Positions 23,935 to 37,035 of a stretch of DNA of 64,000 nucleotides are shown in pieces; the stretch's first letter is position 1, and each line of letters opens with the position of its first letter. The translations under genes and the position numbers were made by a program. A model generated the notes under the pieces. That model was not told the DNA's origin. It searched no databases and saw nothing but the letters and a program-made list of their open reading frames with translations. This DNA is from Antilocapra americana (Eukaryota > Chordata > Mammalia > Artiodactyla > Antilocapridae), in assembly GCA_007570785.1 (NCBI GenBank), contig ML661885.1, forward strand, positions 37,583,771-37,647,770. The letters are read 5' to 3'.

Positions 23935-26282
23935 CTAAAAAGATAAGTTTGCACAACTGAGTGCACTGCACTAGGAAGAAATTTCTATCTACAGATCTGT
24001 AGTCATATAAGAATGAAAACTGAGGTCTGTTACATAAAAAAGCTTAATGCTTTGCCATATATTTGAATTATACATTTGAATTAATATGACACCAAAAGGA
24101 AATGCTGAATTGTTTGTCTTATTAGAGGGCTAATATTAAAATTCTTCTGCTGTCTTAATGATTCCACGATTTGTCCTCAAGTTTCTGGCATACTTGTATT
24201 AACATTGAAACTGAAGCATTTAAAATAAAGTATTATATTAAATACAGTTACATTTGGTCTACTGAAGATGAACAGATTTCCTCTTTATTTTAAAATTTCT
24301 TCCTTAATATAATTGAAGTAAAGGTATAAATATTTTAAGTAAAATGTAAAGTTTTATAAATGTATTTTAAAAGCCTTCCAAATGGATTTATTTACTTCAC
24401 AAAGGAGCAGATAAAGAAGTTGGGAATTATCCGTCCAATAAACCTAAAAATAGCTACTAAGATAATTATGTGTATTAAATTTAAAATATTCATAGGCTAA
24501 AGTAAATTATTCATAAAACTATAAAAGACTAAAAATGCATTTACCCTATAATCAACACAGTGCTTCACTGTTTAGCTGGACATTTAAAGGTAGAGAAAGC
24601 CAAAAAACACAAGGTTAGAGATGCCTCTGAAATGTGGTTTCCCACACTTTGCCTGGGACTGGTCCTGAGAGAGAAACCTGTGATAAGTGATCAGTTGCTT
24701 AGTTTTTACTATCCCAAAGAAAGACTAAGAATTGGTAACTAAAATAGATCCCTAGAATCTAGGACTTTCATTAGGTAACTATATAAGCACTGGAAATTAA
24801 ATTCTTTTTAAATTAAATTGATTTTTTCCGGTGTGTTTTTATTTTAAATGATCTAATGATTTAATGAAACTGTATAACCTTATACATTTTTGGGTATCAA
24901 CGAACATAATTGGTATTTATATATCTCTATAGTAACTAAAAAGAATTTCTTCTGTTCTCTGCATAAACTTCAAAAAGTACAACAGGTGTAGCCTAGAGCT
25001 AAGGCGACATCATTTAGTATTTAAATAGAGATATAATGGAATACTAATAAAGGATCATATTTAGCACCAAATATATAAGCAAACAAATACAAGCAAACTA
25101 TAGTGACGACAGATTCTACCTAGAAAATCTATCACTGTATTTCTTTGAGAATAAGACATAAAAATCTCTTAATGTTTTAGAACAAAATAAGTCCTATATA
25201 AGAAAATTTACCAAACCAGCTTATCAAAATGGAGAACAATTCAAGATTATCCTTCACCAAATAATATGTATGTTAAAAACAAAAATATTAAAATAAATTC
25301 ATGAAAGAGGAGAAGTTATCTGAAGACATCCTAGGTGATTCTCTACAAGAAATCATATTTGCTCTTAATAAGGGATAAAAGTTTTTATCATAAACAAATT
25401 TTATTAATTATAAATCAGTTTCTAATTTTAAAACATAAGTTGAAATAATTAACAGACATAAAATGTAAATTACCAATTCAGAAATTGTTTATTGGTTTTG
25501 TAAAATATATGTGAAATATACAAACATTTGCATTAGTTTCCCAAATAAAATATGTATCACAAGCATAGCAGTATAAATACTTATCATCTTTAAATACATT
25601 CAAGAGTATAAAATTATCCTTTTGTCCAATATTTTAGATGAAATCAAACCTCAAGAGTATCTATCTGACCATACTTAAAATTCATGCTGAGATAATAAGA
25701 ACTAGTAATATGGACAGTTCTGGTAATATGTCTTGGACAGTACCTTAACATTAACAATAAACTCCTACATTCCTGCATTCCAGAAAGTATATGAGGGGTC
25801 TCCAGTTTCCAATAAAATATATAAAGAGCTTGGAAACCATCACTCCTATCCTTACAAGTAAAAATGCTGAGCAGACTGAAAAACAACAACTCTTCTTAGT
25901 CATCAAAGAATTTAGGTCATAGAGTGGGCAAACTGAAAACTAGAGAAACAGACAAATGGATACAGTCTATCACAGTTTACCAATAGTACAAGCCTAGGAG
26001 CAGAAGCCCACACATGGGGCCAGTGTCTGTTGGAAGACTTTTAGAGACTCTCTTTGGACTAGACTGAAAGTTTAAAATTCCAAGGAGTCCCAGTTTTGGG
26101 CATAGCACCACACTCCACAAAGCCCTACCAGCTGCTCACTGTGAACATCAGAGAAAAATTTCCTCCAGCATCCAGCAGCAGGAGGGGGGAAGAAAATTTG
26201 AAATACTCCCAGAGCTGTCTACTCTCTTTAACAATCCTAATCTCATGGAAAAAAACTTTTAAGAGAGGCTAAACAAACTGAA

Positions 26283-26375
26283 CATCTACTTCCGCTTCAC
26301 TGACTATGCTAAAGCCTTTGACTGTGTAGATCACAAAGAGCTGGACATGACTCAGCAACTAAACAGCAACAACCA
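26283..26375 (+). mobile_element. BovB chimera: reverse-transcriptase piece joined to 3' terminus
   Basis: The first half (cttcactgactatgctaaag, cctttgactgtgtagatcac) is the BovB RT region. The second half (gagctggacatgactcagc, aactaaacagcaacaac) is the BovB 3' end. The two are fused at gatcacaaagag, skipping most of ORF2. Confidence 0.75.
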
Positions 26376-27729
26376 GGGCTACTGAATGGCTGTCCCGTAG
26401 CAAGTCATGAGAATTCCTGAACAATAATGGGATTACAATAAAAGAACTGCAAGCTGTAGACACTAGTAAGAAGTTGCTAAGGCAAGATAAACAGGAAGGA
26501 AGACAATAAAAGAGAGTAGAAAGCAACAGAAACCTGCCCCCCACCCCAAACCTAGACAATCTCCCTGATGTAACTATTTTGGAAATCTGGAGCCTATGAG
26601 GGTTTTTAACTTCAGAAGAATGCTAGAACTACACATTGCTATTAATTTCAGTCAACTTGAGTTCTTAGCATAATAGCAGCTACCCATTCCATACCACTCT
26701 GCTCCGTGTAAGGTAGCTGCTTACCTGTTCCTGGAGCAACCTGCCCTCAGTCTGGAGAGGCCAGGGTGAGTAAAAATGAACCTGTCCCCCAAATATAAGA
26801 TTTGTGCTCTGATCACTGGTTATTACTTCTCATCTCACAGGTGCATATGAAGAGGCAAATTGTTGTAATCCCCTCATTGTTGCAAATCCCTTCTCCTTTG
26901 GTGAAGGTGACTTCCAGGATATATTTAAAGGACCAGTGCATTTCCCCCACAACTTCCATTTTTCAATTTCTCCCTGCTTTGGGAGCAAGACTTGAAAGAC
27001 TGAAACTTAAAGTAACTGCATCCATGAGAAAAAACAGAAAGTCACTACACTTGTCCAGTGAAAGGGGCAAATTCAGAAAAGACTGAGAAGATCTCAAGTT
27101 TATAACACAGCCTGACCCTCAGAAAGACAGAGCCTACAACAAAAAAGAATAAAATTAAATAAAAACAAGAACAGAAAGTAACAAAAATTAGTGAAAGGAG
27201 AAATATGATTTTCAGACTTACCACACATTTATATTAATATTACATTAACCAGTTTCCTGACAGAGCAGGCTGCCCCAAGATACGCACAATGGCATATAGA
27301 TTATTTTGAATTAAAGTTACTTGACAAACAATGAGAAAAAAAATGATACTTAGAGGAAAATAATACTCTGATTCTTCTCTTTGCCCCAAAAGTAATAAAG
27401 AATCTCCAGTATGAAGGTATTCCCCCATACCCAAAGTACAGAAAGCATCCTCATCAACAGAATTAGGAAATTCAAGGCTAAAGAACACTGTATAAAAAAA
27501 ATCTGTGTGACTTCTTCATTGGTTTGCTACTACAAGCAAAGCCCTTTTGTTAACTTGTCACAAGTAATTGTCTCTTTGTGTAAAATTAATATATAAACAG
27601 CCTGACTTGCTCACTTCAAAGGTTTCATTTCTATAAGACCTCTTTGCAAACAATTTATTTTTTTTCTCCTGTTAATGTGCCTTGTACCAATTTTTCGACA
27701 AGACAAATTTCCCCATCCCAAAAAAAGTA

Positions 27730-28211
27730 CAAAAAGTGATATGAAAAATTCACTAGAAGAATGCAAAGGCAGATTCCAAGAGGGAAAAGAAATAATCAGC
27801 AAACTTGAAGATATAACAATAAAACGCACTGAATCTGAAGAAAAGAGAGTCTAAGGGAACTATGGGACACCATTAAGTAGATCAATGTAGGTTTGTTGTG
27901 GGAATTCCAGAAGAAGAGAGAAAAAATATTTGCTGAAATAATGGCTAAAAGTTTCCCATACTTGATAAAATACATTAATATAAACATTCAAGAAGATCAA
28001 CAAATTCCATATAAGATGAAATCAAAGAGACCCACACCAAGACACAATAAACCAACTAAATCAAACAAACATATATAGACTATTACACTCAACAAGAAAA
28101 TCAAACACATTCTTCTCAAGTGGAAACAGGGCATTTTCCAGGAAAGACCATGTCAGGTCACTAATTAAGTCTCAGTAGACTTTAAAATAGAGAAATCATA
28201 TAAAGAATCTT
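27730..28211 (+). mobile_element. L1 ORF1/inter-ORF fragment
   Basis: L1-like: gaattccagaagaagagaga, aaatatttgctgaaataatg, ccacaccaagacacaataa. Broken by stops. It continues after the BovB insertion at 29025. Confidence 0.65.
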
Positions 28212-28224
28212 CTAAAATACAAGA

Positions 28225-29010
28225 AATATTTTCAAATATGCAGATGACACCACCCTTATGGCAAAAAGCAAAGGACTAAAGAGCCTTTAAATGAAAGTGA
28301 AAGAGGAAAGTGAAAAACTTAGTTTAAAACTCAGCATTCAGAAAACTAAGATCATGACATCTGGTCCCATCTCTTCATGGCAAACAGATGGGGAAACAAT
28401 GGAAACAATGACAGACTTTATTTTCTTGGGTTCCAAAATCACTGCAGATGTTGACTGCAGCCATGAAATTAAAAGACGCTTGCTCCTTGAAGAAAAGTTA
28501 TGACCAACCTAGAGAGCATATTAAAAGACCGAGATATTACTTTGCCAACAAAGGGCCATCTAGTCAAAGCTATGATTTTTCCAGTAGTAATGTATGGATG
28601 TGAGAGTTGGACTATAAAGAAAGCTGAGGGCTGAAGAATGGATGCTTTTGAACTGTGATGTTGTAGAAGACTCTTGAGAGTCCCTTGGACTGCAAGGAGA
28701 TCCAACCAGTCCATCCTAAAGGAAATCAGTCCTGAATATTCATTGGAAAGACAGATGCTGAAGCTGAAACTCCAATACTTTGGCCACCTGATGCAAAGAA
28801 CGAACTCACTGGAAAAGACCCTGATGCTAGGAAAGATTGAAGAAAGGAGAAGGGGATGACAGAGGATGAGATGGTTGGATGGTATCACCAACTCCATGGA
28901 CATGAGTTTGAGTAAGCTCTGGGAGTTGGTGATGGACAGGGAAGCCTGGTGTGCTGCAGTCCATGTGGTCACAAAGAATCGGACATGACTGAGTGATTGA
29001 ACTGAACTGC
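28225..29010 (+). mobile_element. BovB LINE, 5'-truncated 3' half of ORF2 plus 3' end
   Basis: Translated pieces match the BovB (RTE clade) C-terminal part: KIMTSGPISSWQTDGET, FIFLGSKITADVDCSHEIK, VPWTARRSNQSILKEISPEY and LKLQYFGHLMQRT. Recognisable from about 28236. Frames are broken by a stop and an indel near 28500 and near 28632, so it is not functional. It sits inside L1 with candidate target duplication ctaaaatacaaga at 28212-28224 and, with one extra a, 29011-29024. Confidence 0.88.
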
Positions 29011-29024
29011 CTAAAAATACAAGA

Positions 29025-30400
29025 GGATAAAGTGAGAAACTGAAAACAAAAGGAAACCTAGAGAAATTATAAATTTTTAGAAATTAATTAACATACACTT
29101 TAAAACAATGAGTAAAAGAAAATATAAGGAAAATTAGAAAATACTCAGAGACAAATGAAAACAAAATAAATGTACCAAAATTTATGAGATGCAGCTAAAG
29201 CAGTGCTAAGCAAGAAATTTCTAGCTATAAACAATTACATTTAAAAAAAAAAAAGAAAGAAAGACCTCAAAACAAAACCACAATTTTACAACTTAAGAAA
29301 CTATAAAAAAATACCCAAATAACCCAAAGTCACCAAAAGGAAGGAAATGTTAAAAATTACAGCAGAGACAAATAAAACAGAAAAAAATACAACAGAGAAA
29401 TTCAATAAAACTAAAAGTTAGTTCTTTGAAAAGATTAACAAAACTGACAAATTTTGTTAGATGGAATAAAAAAAAGAGAGAAGAATCAAATTACTAAAAT
29501 CATAAATGAAAGAACGCCACTACTAGTGCACAAAAATAAAAAGGAATATGAGATTGCTATGAACAACTGTATGCCCACAAACTGAATAACCTAAATGAAA
29601 TGAACAAATTCCTACAAACATAAAGCCTACCAAAGAAAGAGAAAATCTGAATAGGTCTCTAACTAGTAAAAAGATTGAACTGTTCATTAAAAATCTTGAC
29701 AAAGAAAAGCTCTGGACCTGACGCCTTCACTAATGAATTCTACCAAACACTTCAAGATGAACTAATAACCAGTCCTTCTCTAACTTTTCAGAAAAGTCAA
29801 AAGAGGAAGGAACACTTCCTAACACATTGTTTTAGACCACCAAACCATAATACCAAAGACACTGTGTGTGCATGCTCAGTTGCTCAGTCTTGTCATACTG
29901 TTTCCTACACAAAAAGAAAACCACAGATCAATATCTAATACTACCCAAAGCACTCTACAGATTCAATGCAATTCTTATCAAAATACAGAAAGACATCCTT
30001 AATTCATACGGCATCTCAAGGGACACTGATTAGCCAATACTCTCGAAAAAGTACAAAGACACAGGAATCACACTTCCTGATTCCAAAACTTACAACAAAG
30101 CTACAGTAATCAGCGTGGCACTGGCATTAAGACAGACACAGACCAACGGAATACAATAGAGAGTCCATAAACAAACACCTTATAAATACATTCAACTGGA
30201 TTTTGGTCATTCCATAGTGTGCCAAGACCATTCCAAGAGGAAAGGATGGGCTTTTCGACAACGCTGGAAAATTTGGTAATCCACATGAAAGACAATGAAG
30301 TTAGATCCTTGCCTAACATCACATGCAAATATTAACTCAAAATGAATCAAAGATCTAAATTTAATATCTAAAGCTATAAAAATTCTTAAGAAATGAGGGA
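29025..30400 (+). mobile_element. L1 ORF2 fragment, plus orientation
   Basis: L1 ORF2 order: aagaaagacctcaaaac, gctctggacctgacgccttc, cagcgtggcactggcattaa, agtgtgccaagaccattcc. Decayed, no open frame. Confidence 0.75.
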
Positions 30401-32400
30401 GTGTGATATCTCCAGCCTTGTTCTTCCTTTTCAACATTGTTTTGACTATTTGAAGTTTTTTGGGTTTCCCTACAAATATTACAATTATTTGTTTCAGTTC
30501 TGTGAAAAATATCATTGGTGTTTTGCTAAGTATTGTGTTGAATCTGTAGATTGCCTTGAGTAGTATGGTCATTTTAACAATTTTAATTTTTTCAGTCCAT
30601 GAGCAGGACACGTCCTTGTGTTTGTTTGTGTCACCTTCAATTTTTGTCATCAGTGTTATAGTTTTCTTAGTACAACGTCTTTCATGTTCTTGATTAAACT
30701 TATTCCTAGGTATTTTATTCATTTTGATACAACTGTAAAAGTGATTGTTTTCTTAATTTCTCTTCCTGATAGTTCTTTGCTAGCATCTAGAAACATGACA
30801 GATTTCTGTATATTAATTTTGTATCCTGCAACTTTACTGAATCCAATGATGAGTTCTAATAGCTTTCTGATGACATCTTTTAGGATTTTCTATATAAGGT
30901 ATCATGTCATTTACACACATTTTACTTCCTTTCCAATTTGGTTTTTTTCTTTTTTAGTGTTATAACAACTTTATTGAGGTGTAATTGACATACAATAAAC
31001 TGCACATAGTCACAATGGAAAATCTGATAAATTTGGGCATATATTTATATACATGAAACCATCACCTCAATCAATATAATAAACTACAAGCTGCTCCTCT
31101 TAATCTTCTTTGTCTTTCTTCCCTGTCCTTATATGATTGCTTTTGATCTTCTTTCTTTTTAAATTAACTGTTATTAATTAGTTTTATATCTTTTCATTGG
31201 AGTACAGTTGCTTTACAAAGTTTTGTTAGTTTCTGCTGTACGGCAAAGTGAATTATTTATACATATACATATATCCCTCTTTCAGGGATCTCCTTCCCAT
31301 TTAGGTCCCCACAGAGAATTGTGTAGAATTCCCTGTGCTATACAGTAGGTTTTCATTAGTTATCTATATTATACAAAGTAGTATATACATGTTAATCCCA
31401 ATCTACCAATTCATCTCACCCCCTCTCCCCTCCTTGGTATCCTTAAGCTTGTTCTCTATATCTGTGTGTCAGTTTCTGCTTTGCAAATAAGTTCATCCAT
31501 ATCATTCACCTAGATTCCAATACAAGCAACATATAATATTTTTCTCTTTCTGACTTCACTCTGTATGACAGGCTCTAGGTCCATCCACATCTTTGCCAAT
31601 GGCACAGTTTCATTCATTTTTATTGCTGAGCAATATTCCACTGTATATAGGCATCACAACTTCTTCATCCATTCATTTGCTGATGAACAGCAGGTTGCTT
31701 CCATGTTCTGGCTTTTGGAAACAGTGCTTCAATGAACATTGAGGGTGCATGTATCTTTTTGAATTATGGTTTTCTCAAGATAAGGGGTTTCTCTGGTGTC
31801 TCAGATGGTAAAGAACCCACCTGCAATGCAGGAGACCCAAGTTCAATCCCTGGGTTGGTAAGATCTCCTATGGCAACGCACTCAGTATTCTTGCCTGGAG
31901 AATCCCATGGACAAAGGAGCCTGGCAGGCTACAGTCCATGGGGTGGCAAAGAGTCAGACATGACTGAGTGACTAACACTTTCACTTTCTCCAGATATATG
32001 CCCAGGCATGGGATTGCTGGGTCATATGGTAGTTCTATTTTTTAAGGACCCTCCATAATATTCTCCACAGGGGCTGTATGACTTCACATTCCCATCAATA
32101 GCGCAAAAAGTTTCCCTTTTCTCCTCACCCTCTCCAGCATTTATTGTTTGCAGATTTTTTGATGATAGTCATTCTGACTGATTTGAGGTAGAAGGTCATT
32201 ATAGTTTTGATTTGCATTTCTCTAATAATGAGCAATGCTGAGCATATTTTCATGTATTTGTCAGCGATCTGTATGTCTTCTTTGGAGAAATGTCTATTTA
32301 GGTCTTCCACCCATCTTTTGATTGGGTCATTTCGGAAATTGAGCTACATGAGCTGTTTGTATATTTTAGAGATTAATCCCTCTTCAATTGCTTCATTTAC
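30400..32400 (-). mobile_element. L1 pieces, minus orientation (with nested SINE)
   Basis: 30400-30960 is reverse-complement ORF2 (ttgaatctgtagattgcc, agtccatgagcaggacacg). 30960-31160 resembles an older L1 3' end. 31160-32400 is reverse-complement 3' UTR (ccctgtgctatacagtagg, ccactgtatataggcatcac, gcatttctctaataatgag). The abrupt change of strand at about 30400 marks an inversion or a separate insertion. Confidence 0.75.
31783..31984 (+). mobile_element. Bov-tA/BOV-A2-type SINE nested in L1
   Basis: SINE from ggggtttctctggtgtctca to tgactaacactttcac. It interrupts L1 3' UTR text. Flanks tttctcaagata (31771-31782) and tttctccagata (31985-31996) form a 12-bp duplication with one mismatch. Confidence 0.92.
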
Positions 32401-32409
32401 AAGTATATC

Positions 32410-32610
32410 CTCAACATGGTACTTACTGTATGACAACCTAGAGGGGTAGGATGGGGTGAGGGTGGGGAGAGGTTCAAGAGGGAGGGACATGTGTACACTT
32501 ATGCCTGATTCATGCTGCTGTGTGACAGAAGCCAACACAATAAATTATTGTAAGGCAATTATTCTCTAATTAAAATAAAATTTTAAAATAAATAAATAAG
32601 AAGTTTAAAG
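32410..32610 (+). mobile_element. L1 3' end
   Basis: gacaacctagaggggtagg, ggttcaagagggagggacat, gtaaggcaattattctcta and a taaataaataag tail: the ruminant L1 3' terminus. Confidence 0.85.
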
Positions 32611-35600
32611 AAAGAATAGATGAGTAGCATGAGCAAAGAAATAAACTGCTTAAGAAAGAATGAAAAGGAATTTCTAGAAATAAGTAACACTGTAACAGGG
32701 ATGAAGAATGCTTGTGATGGACTCATCAATAGACTATACTCAGCTGAAAAAGAATAAATGAGCTTAAAAATATGCCAATAAAACCTTCTAAAACTGAAAG
32801 ACAAAGAAAGAAAAGAAAAAGATGGAATAGAATGTCCACTAACTATGGGATAATTTAAAAAAGGTATAATATACATGCAATGGGAATGTCAGAAGGAGAA
32901 GAAAGAAAGGAACAGAAGAAATACTTAAGTAACAAAGACTGAGAATTTTCCAAAATTAATGACAGGTTCCAAGCCATAGACCTAGGAAGCATGAGGAATA
33001 CTAAGCATGATCAGTAGTAAAAAAAAAAAAAAAATTTATACCTAGGCAAACGCTACTCAAACTGCAGGAAACCAAAGACAAAGAGGAAATTCTGAAAGAA
33101 GCCGGAAGGAATATAAACATCTTACCTACAGAGAAATAAACATAAGAATTACTTTGGACTTCTCGTTAAAAACCAAGCAAGAAAGAAGAAAGTGGAATAA
33201 AATATTTAAAGAGTTGAAAGGAAAAATGACCCACTAACCTAGAATTCTGTGTCCAGTGAAATTATTCTTCAAAACTGCACGAGAAATATACCTACTCAGA
33301 CAAGGGAAAAGTTTGGTAATTTGTCATTAGTTTACCTGCCTTTCAAAGAATGTAAAAAGGGGAGAAGAATATTATATAAGTTGGAAACTAACATCTATAT
33401 AAAATATAGGAAGAGCATTAGTGAAGAAATAAATGAGGGCAAATAAAATCTTTCATTTTTCTTATTCATAATTGATCTAACAGAAGTTTGTTCAAAATAA
33501 TAGTAGTAACACAGTTTTTGATGGTTATAGCTTAAGGGTAAGTGAAATGACTAATACCAACTTTTAAGGTACAAGAGGGAAAAATCAGGAATACACTTTT
33601 TATAAAGTATTTGTACTACCCCTGACGTGGTATGGTGTTATCTGAAAGTAGGCTTGGGTTAGTTGTTAATTTATGAATCAGTAGCAAGCTCTTCAACAAC
33701 CATTAAAGAATATTATTTTTTAAAAGAGAAGCATATGTTAACTGAGGAAAGAAAATCAAATCAAATCATATAAAATGCTGAACTCAAACCAGAGACTGGA
33801 GAGAAACAGTGCAAGACCAAAAAAACAAAAATAAAAGAACAAAGGCAATGATTGGAACATTTACAAATATGACAGCTATTAACCCAATTATATCAATAAT
33901 AATTTTATATGTGGATGATCTGAATTCACCTATTAAAAGATAGAAACTGTCAAAGTAGATTAACCAAATACAAAAAACCAAAAGAGATCATCAACAATGT
34001 GTTTTCTATAAGAAACCACTTGAAATAGACATAGTAAGGAATGAAGAAAGATATACCATACTAACAGCAATAAAAAGAAAGCTGGAGAATCTACATTAAT
34101 TTCAGGCAAAGTCACCATCAGAGCAATGAAAATTATCAGAGATAAAGAGGGGCACTTCATAATGATAAAGAAGTGAGTTTCCCAAGAACACAAAATAACC
34201 CTTAATTTGCTTAACCTAACCATAGAATGTCAACATACAAAAGGAAAAAATGTCAAAATACAAGAGACACAAGAAATATACAAATCCACCATTATAGTTA
34301 AAAATGTTACACTTAAATCGGTAATCAACAGATCCAGTAGGGAGAAAATGAGCAAGGATATAGCAGAACTGAAGAGCATCATCAATAAAATAGATATAGT
34401 TGACATTCTATAGTATTTCATCCAGTAGCAGAATACATATTATTCTCAAGCTCAGTGGGATGTTCGTCAAGACAGACCACATACTAAACCATAATACACT
34501 ATTCAACAAACTTAAAAGAACATAAGTCATACATAGTATGCTCTGAATTCACAATCAAATTAAACTAGAAATAAATAATAGAACTATGGTGGGAAATCAA
34601 AATATCTAGAAATTAGCATACTTCTAAATAATGCAAAGGTCAATGAATTATCAAGAAAAATTTGAAATTTTATGAACTAAAGTGAAAATGAAAATGTATC
34701 AAGATATACAAGATGCCGCTAAATATGTGCTTAGATGGCAATTCCTAGTACCAAATGTATATGCTAGGGAAAAAAGAAAGATCTAAATCCATAAACTAAC
34801 TTCCACCTTAGGAAACCAGGGGAGGGGAAGCAAATTAATTCTAAAACAAGAAGAAAAGAAATAATAAAAATTAGACGAATCATCAGCGGAATTTAAAATA
34901 GGAAATCAACAGACAAAAATCAACAAAACCAAAAGTTGCCTGTTTATAAAGACCAATAAAATTATAAACTCTTAGAGTTAGACTAGTCAAGAAAATGAAG
35001 ATACAAATTACTAATATCAGAAATGAAAGGCAGTCTATCACTACTGATCTAAAAATATTAAGAACAATTATATGCCCAGAAATTTAATAACTTTCTGAAA
35101 TGGACCATTTTCTTAGGAAATATAATCTACAAAAGTTCTCACAAGGAGAAACAGATAATCTGAATAGGTCTACATCTATTGAAGAAATAGAACCAGTAGC
35201 TAATGACCTTACAAAACAGAAAACACTAAGGTCTAGACAGCTTCATCTCTGAATTCTACCAAACATTTTAAGAGGAAATGGTACCAATCCTCTACACTCT
35301 CCCAGAAAAGGAAGCCCAGGGAACACTTCTAAGCTCACTCTCTCATAGCAGCATCACTTTATTATGAAAACCAGGCAAAGACATTAAAAGAAATGAAATT
35401 TATGATGAACATCTCTCATGAACACCAATGAATTCAACAACATATTTGCAAATTGAATCCAACAATGTATAAAAACAATTGTATAGCATGACTAGGCTGG
35501 ATTTAAGCCAGGTATGCTAGCTCAGTATTTGAAAATCAGTCCATGTAATCAATCGCATCATCAGGCTAAAGAAGAAAAATCATATGACTGCATCAACAGG

Positions 35601-35850
35601 TGTAGAAAAGGCATTTGACAAAATCCAAGAACCATCCACAATAAGACTCTCAACATACAAGAAACTGAGGGAATGTCTTCAATTTGATAACAACAACAAC
35701 AGCAAAACTTACAGCTAACATCAGACTGAATGATGAGAAATTAAAAGCTTTTCCCTTAAGATCCAGGAGGAGTTAACAGCAAAGAAGTCACACAAGGGAA
35801 TTTTTAGGATAACTGTTGAAACTGTTCTGCATAATACTGTGTGGCTGGAT
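32611..35850 (+). mobile_element. Long decayed L1 (ORF1 into ORF2)
   Basis: Starts with ORF1-like sequence (gtataatatacatgcaatgg, gaatgtcagaaggagaag) and runs into ORF2 (gaaatgaaaggcagtctatc, ctagacagcttcatctctg, gcatttgacaaaatccaag, aacatcagactgaatgatg). About 3.2 kb in L1 order, full of stops. Confidence 0.75.
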
Positions 35851-36449
35851 ACATGACAATATATAGTTGTCAAAACTCAAAGGGGAAAAAAAACATAAAG
35901 CCAACAAAAACATTACAAAGAGTAAATCTTAATGTACACAAAGCTTTAAAAAGTCAACCAGGACAGGAGAATCCTAGGATGGAATGAAGACTATGACAAA
36001 TGAATCTCTGCATGGGAAATGTATAACATAACCTCACTGACAAGGATGGGTGGGGAAAGTTGCTGACCTAATTAACATCAGGAAAGAAAAGTTTAGAAAA
36101 CTGTAACACTAAGGCCTAAAAAGGACTATGCATAAATACTGTAGTCTAACTGGCAAATTTGTTTCACACTGCACAGGTGAGCAATTCTGATTCTATTGTA
36201 CATGTAAGCCAAGGGTGAACAATAAGTAAATAAATTGTTGCTAATGAGTACCAGATTTTTCACTGTCAGGGAAAGACATTACAAATAAGCAAAGTAAGGA
36301 GGCTAGAATGGACCCTGCCCGCCTTGCTGGGTTTCGAGTCAGCCCTGCTGGGTTTAGAGTCAAAGACATTACTCTACAGCCATGGATATTTATGTATTAT
36401 TGGTAAAAGTGATAAATAATAGGTAGGTAGATACAAGGAAACAGAGAAA

Positions 36450-36880
36450 GAGAGGTTTTGGATTTGTTCCAGACCACCACAATAAAGCAAATATCCCAAT
36501 AAAGCAAGTCACAAAATTTTTGGTCTTCTAGTGCATATAAACATCCTTTTATACTTTCCTGTAGTCTGTTAAGTGTGTGATAGCATTATATCTAAAAAAA
36601 AATGTACATACCTTAACTTAAAAATACTTGATTTCCAAACAATGCTAACCATCATCTGAGCTTTCAGCAAATCATAGTCATAACCGTCTTGCTAGTGAAG
36701 AGTTTGTAATAGTGCACAAATTATCAAAATGCGACAAGGGGACATGAAGTGAGCAAATGCTGTTGGAAAAACCGGCATCAATAGATTTGCTCAAGGTGGA
36801 GCTGCCACAAACCATCAGTTTGTAAAAAACTCACTATCTGCAAACACAGTAAAGTGAAGCAGAATAAAATGATGTATGCC
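36450..36880. mobile_element. Tigger-like (pogo/Tc1-mariner) element, internally deleted
   Basis: Left part has tccagaccaccacaataaag, ggtcttctagtgcatataaa and aaccatcatctgagctttc. Right part has gagcaaatgctgttgga and aaagtgaagcagaataaaat, ending gtatgcc. Both ends of a mammalian Tigger element are present, with the transposase interior missing. Confidence 0.7.
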
Positions 36881-37035
36881 AATGGATAGACATATAGGGA
36901 AAAAAATACATATAAGTGTTGTCTACATGGGTTAGTATACACACATATATTTTCTTATTATGTCCACTGAAAGGGCCTAAAAATAGTGACATCCCAGTAG
37001 CAACTAGCACATCTAGCATCAGATCTTCATTTGTA

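Larger units (their letters stand above)
20456..26282. other. Transposon-poor block around the RIMS2 cassette exons
   Basis: I see no Bov SINE, BovB, L1, CHR-type SINE or mariner in these 5.8 kb, apart from an ancient L2/MIR-like scrap near 22160-22260. Elsewhere in the window such elements occur every 1-3 kb. The two cassette exons lie inside it. No other gene is visible. Confidence 0.6.

Noticed and set aside
28469..28972. 167-aa minus-strand ORF
   Set aside because: Antisense shadow of the BovB element; the BovB protein is on the plus strand.
30207..30722. 171-aa minus-strand ORF
   Set aside because: Its upstream part reads minus-strand L1 ORF2 (FNTILSKTPMIFF) and it then runs through plus-orientation L1 in antisense. 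It is a fragment of a decayed LINE, not a host gene.
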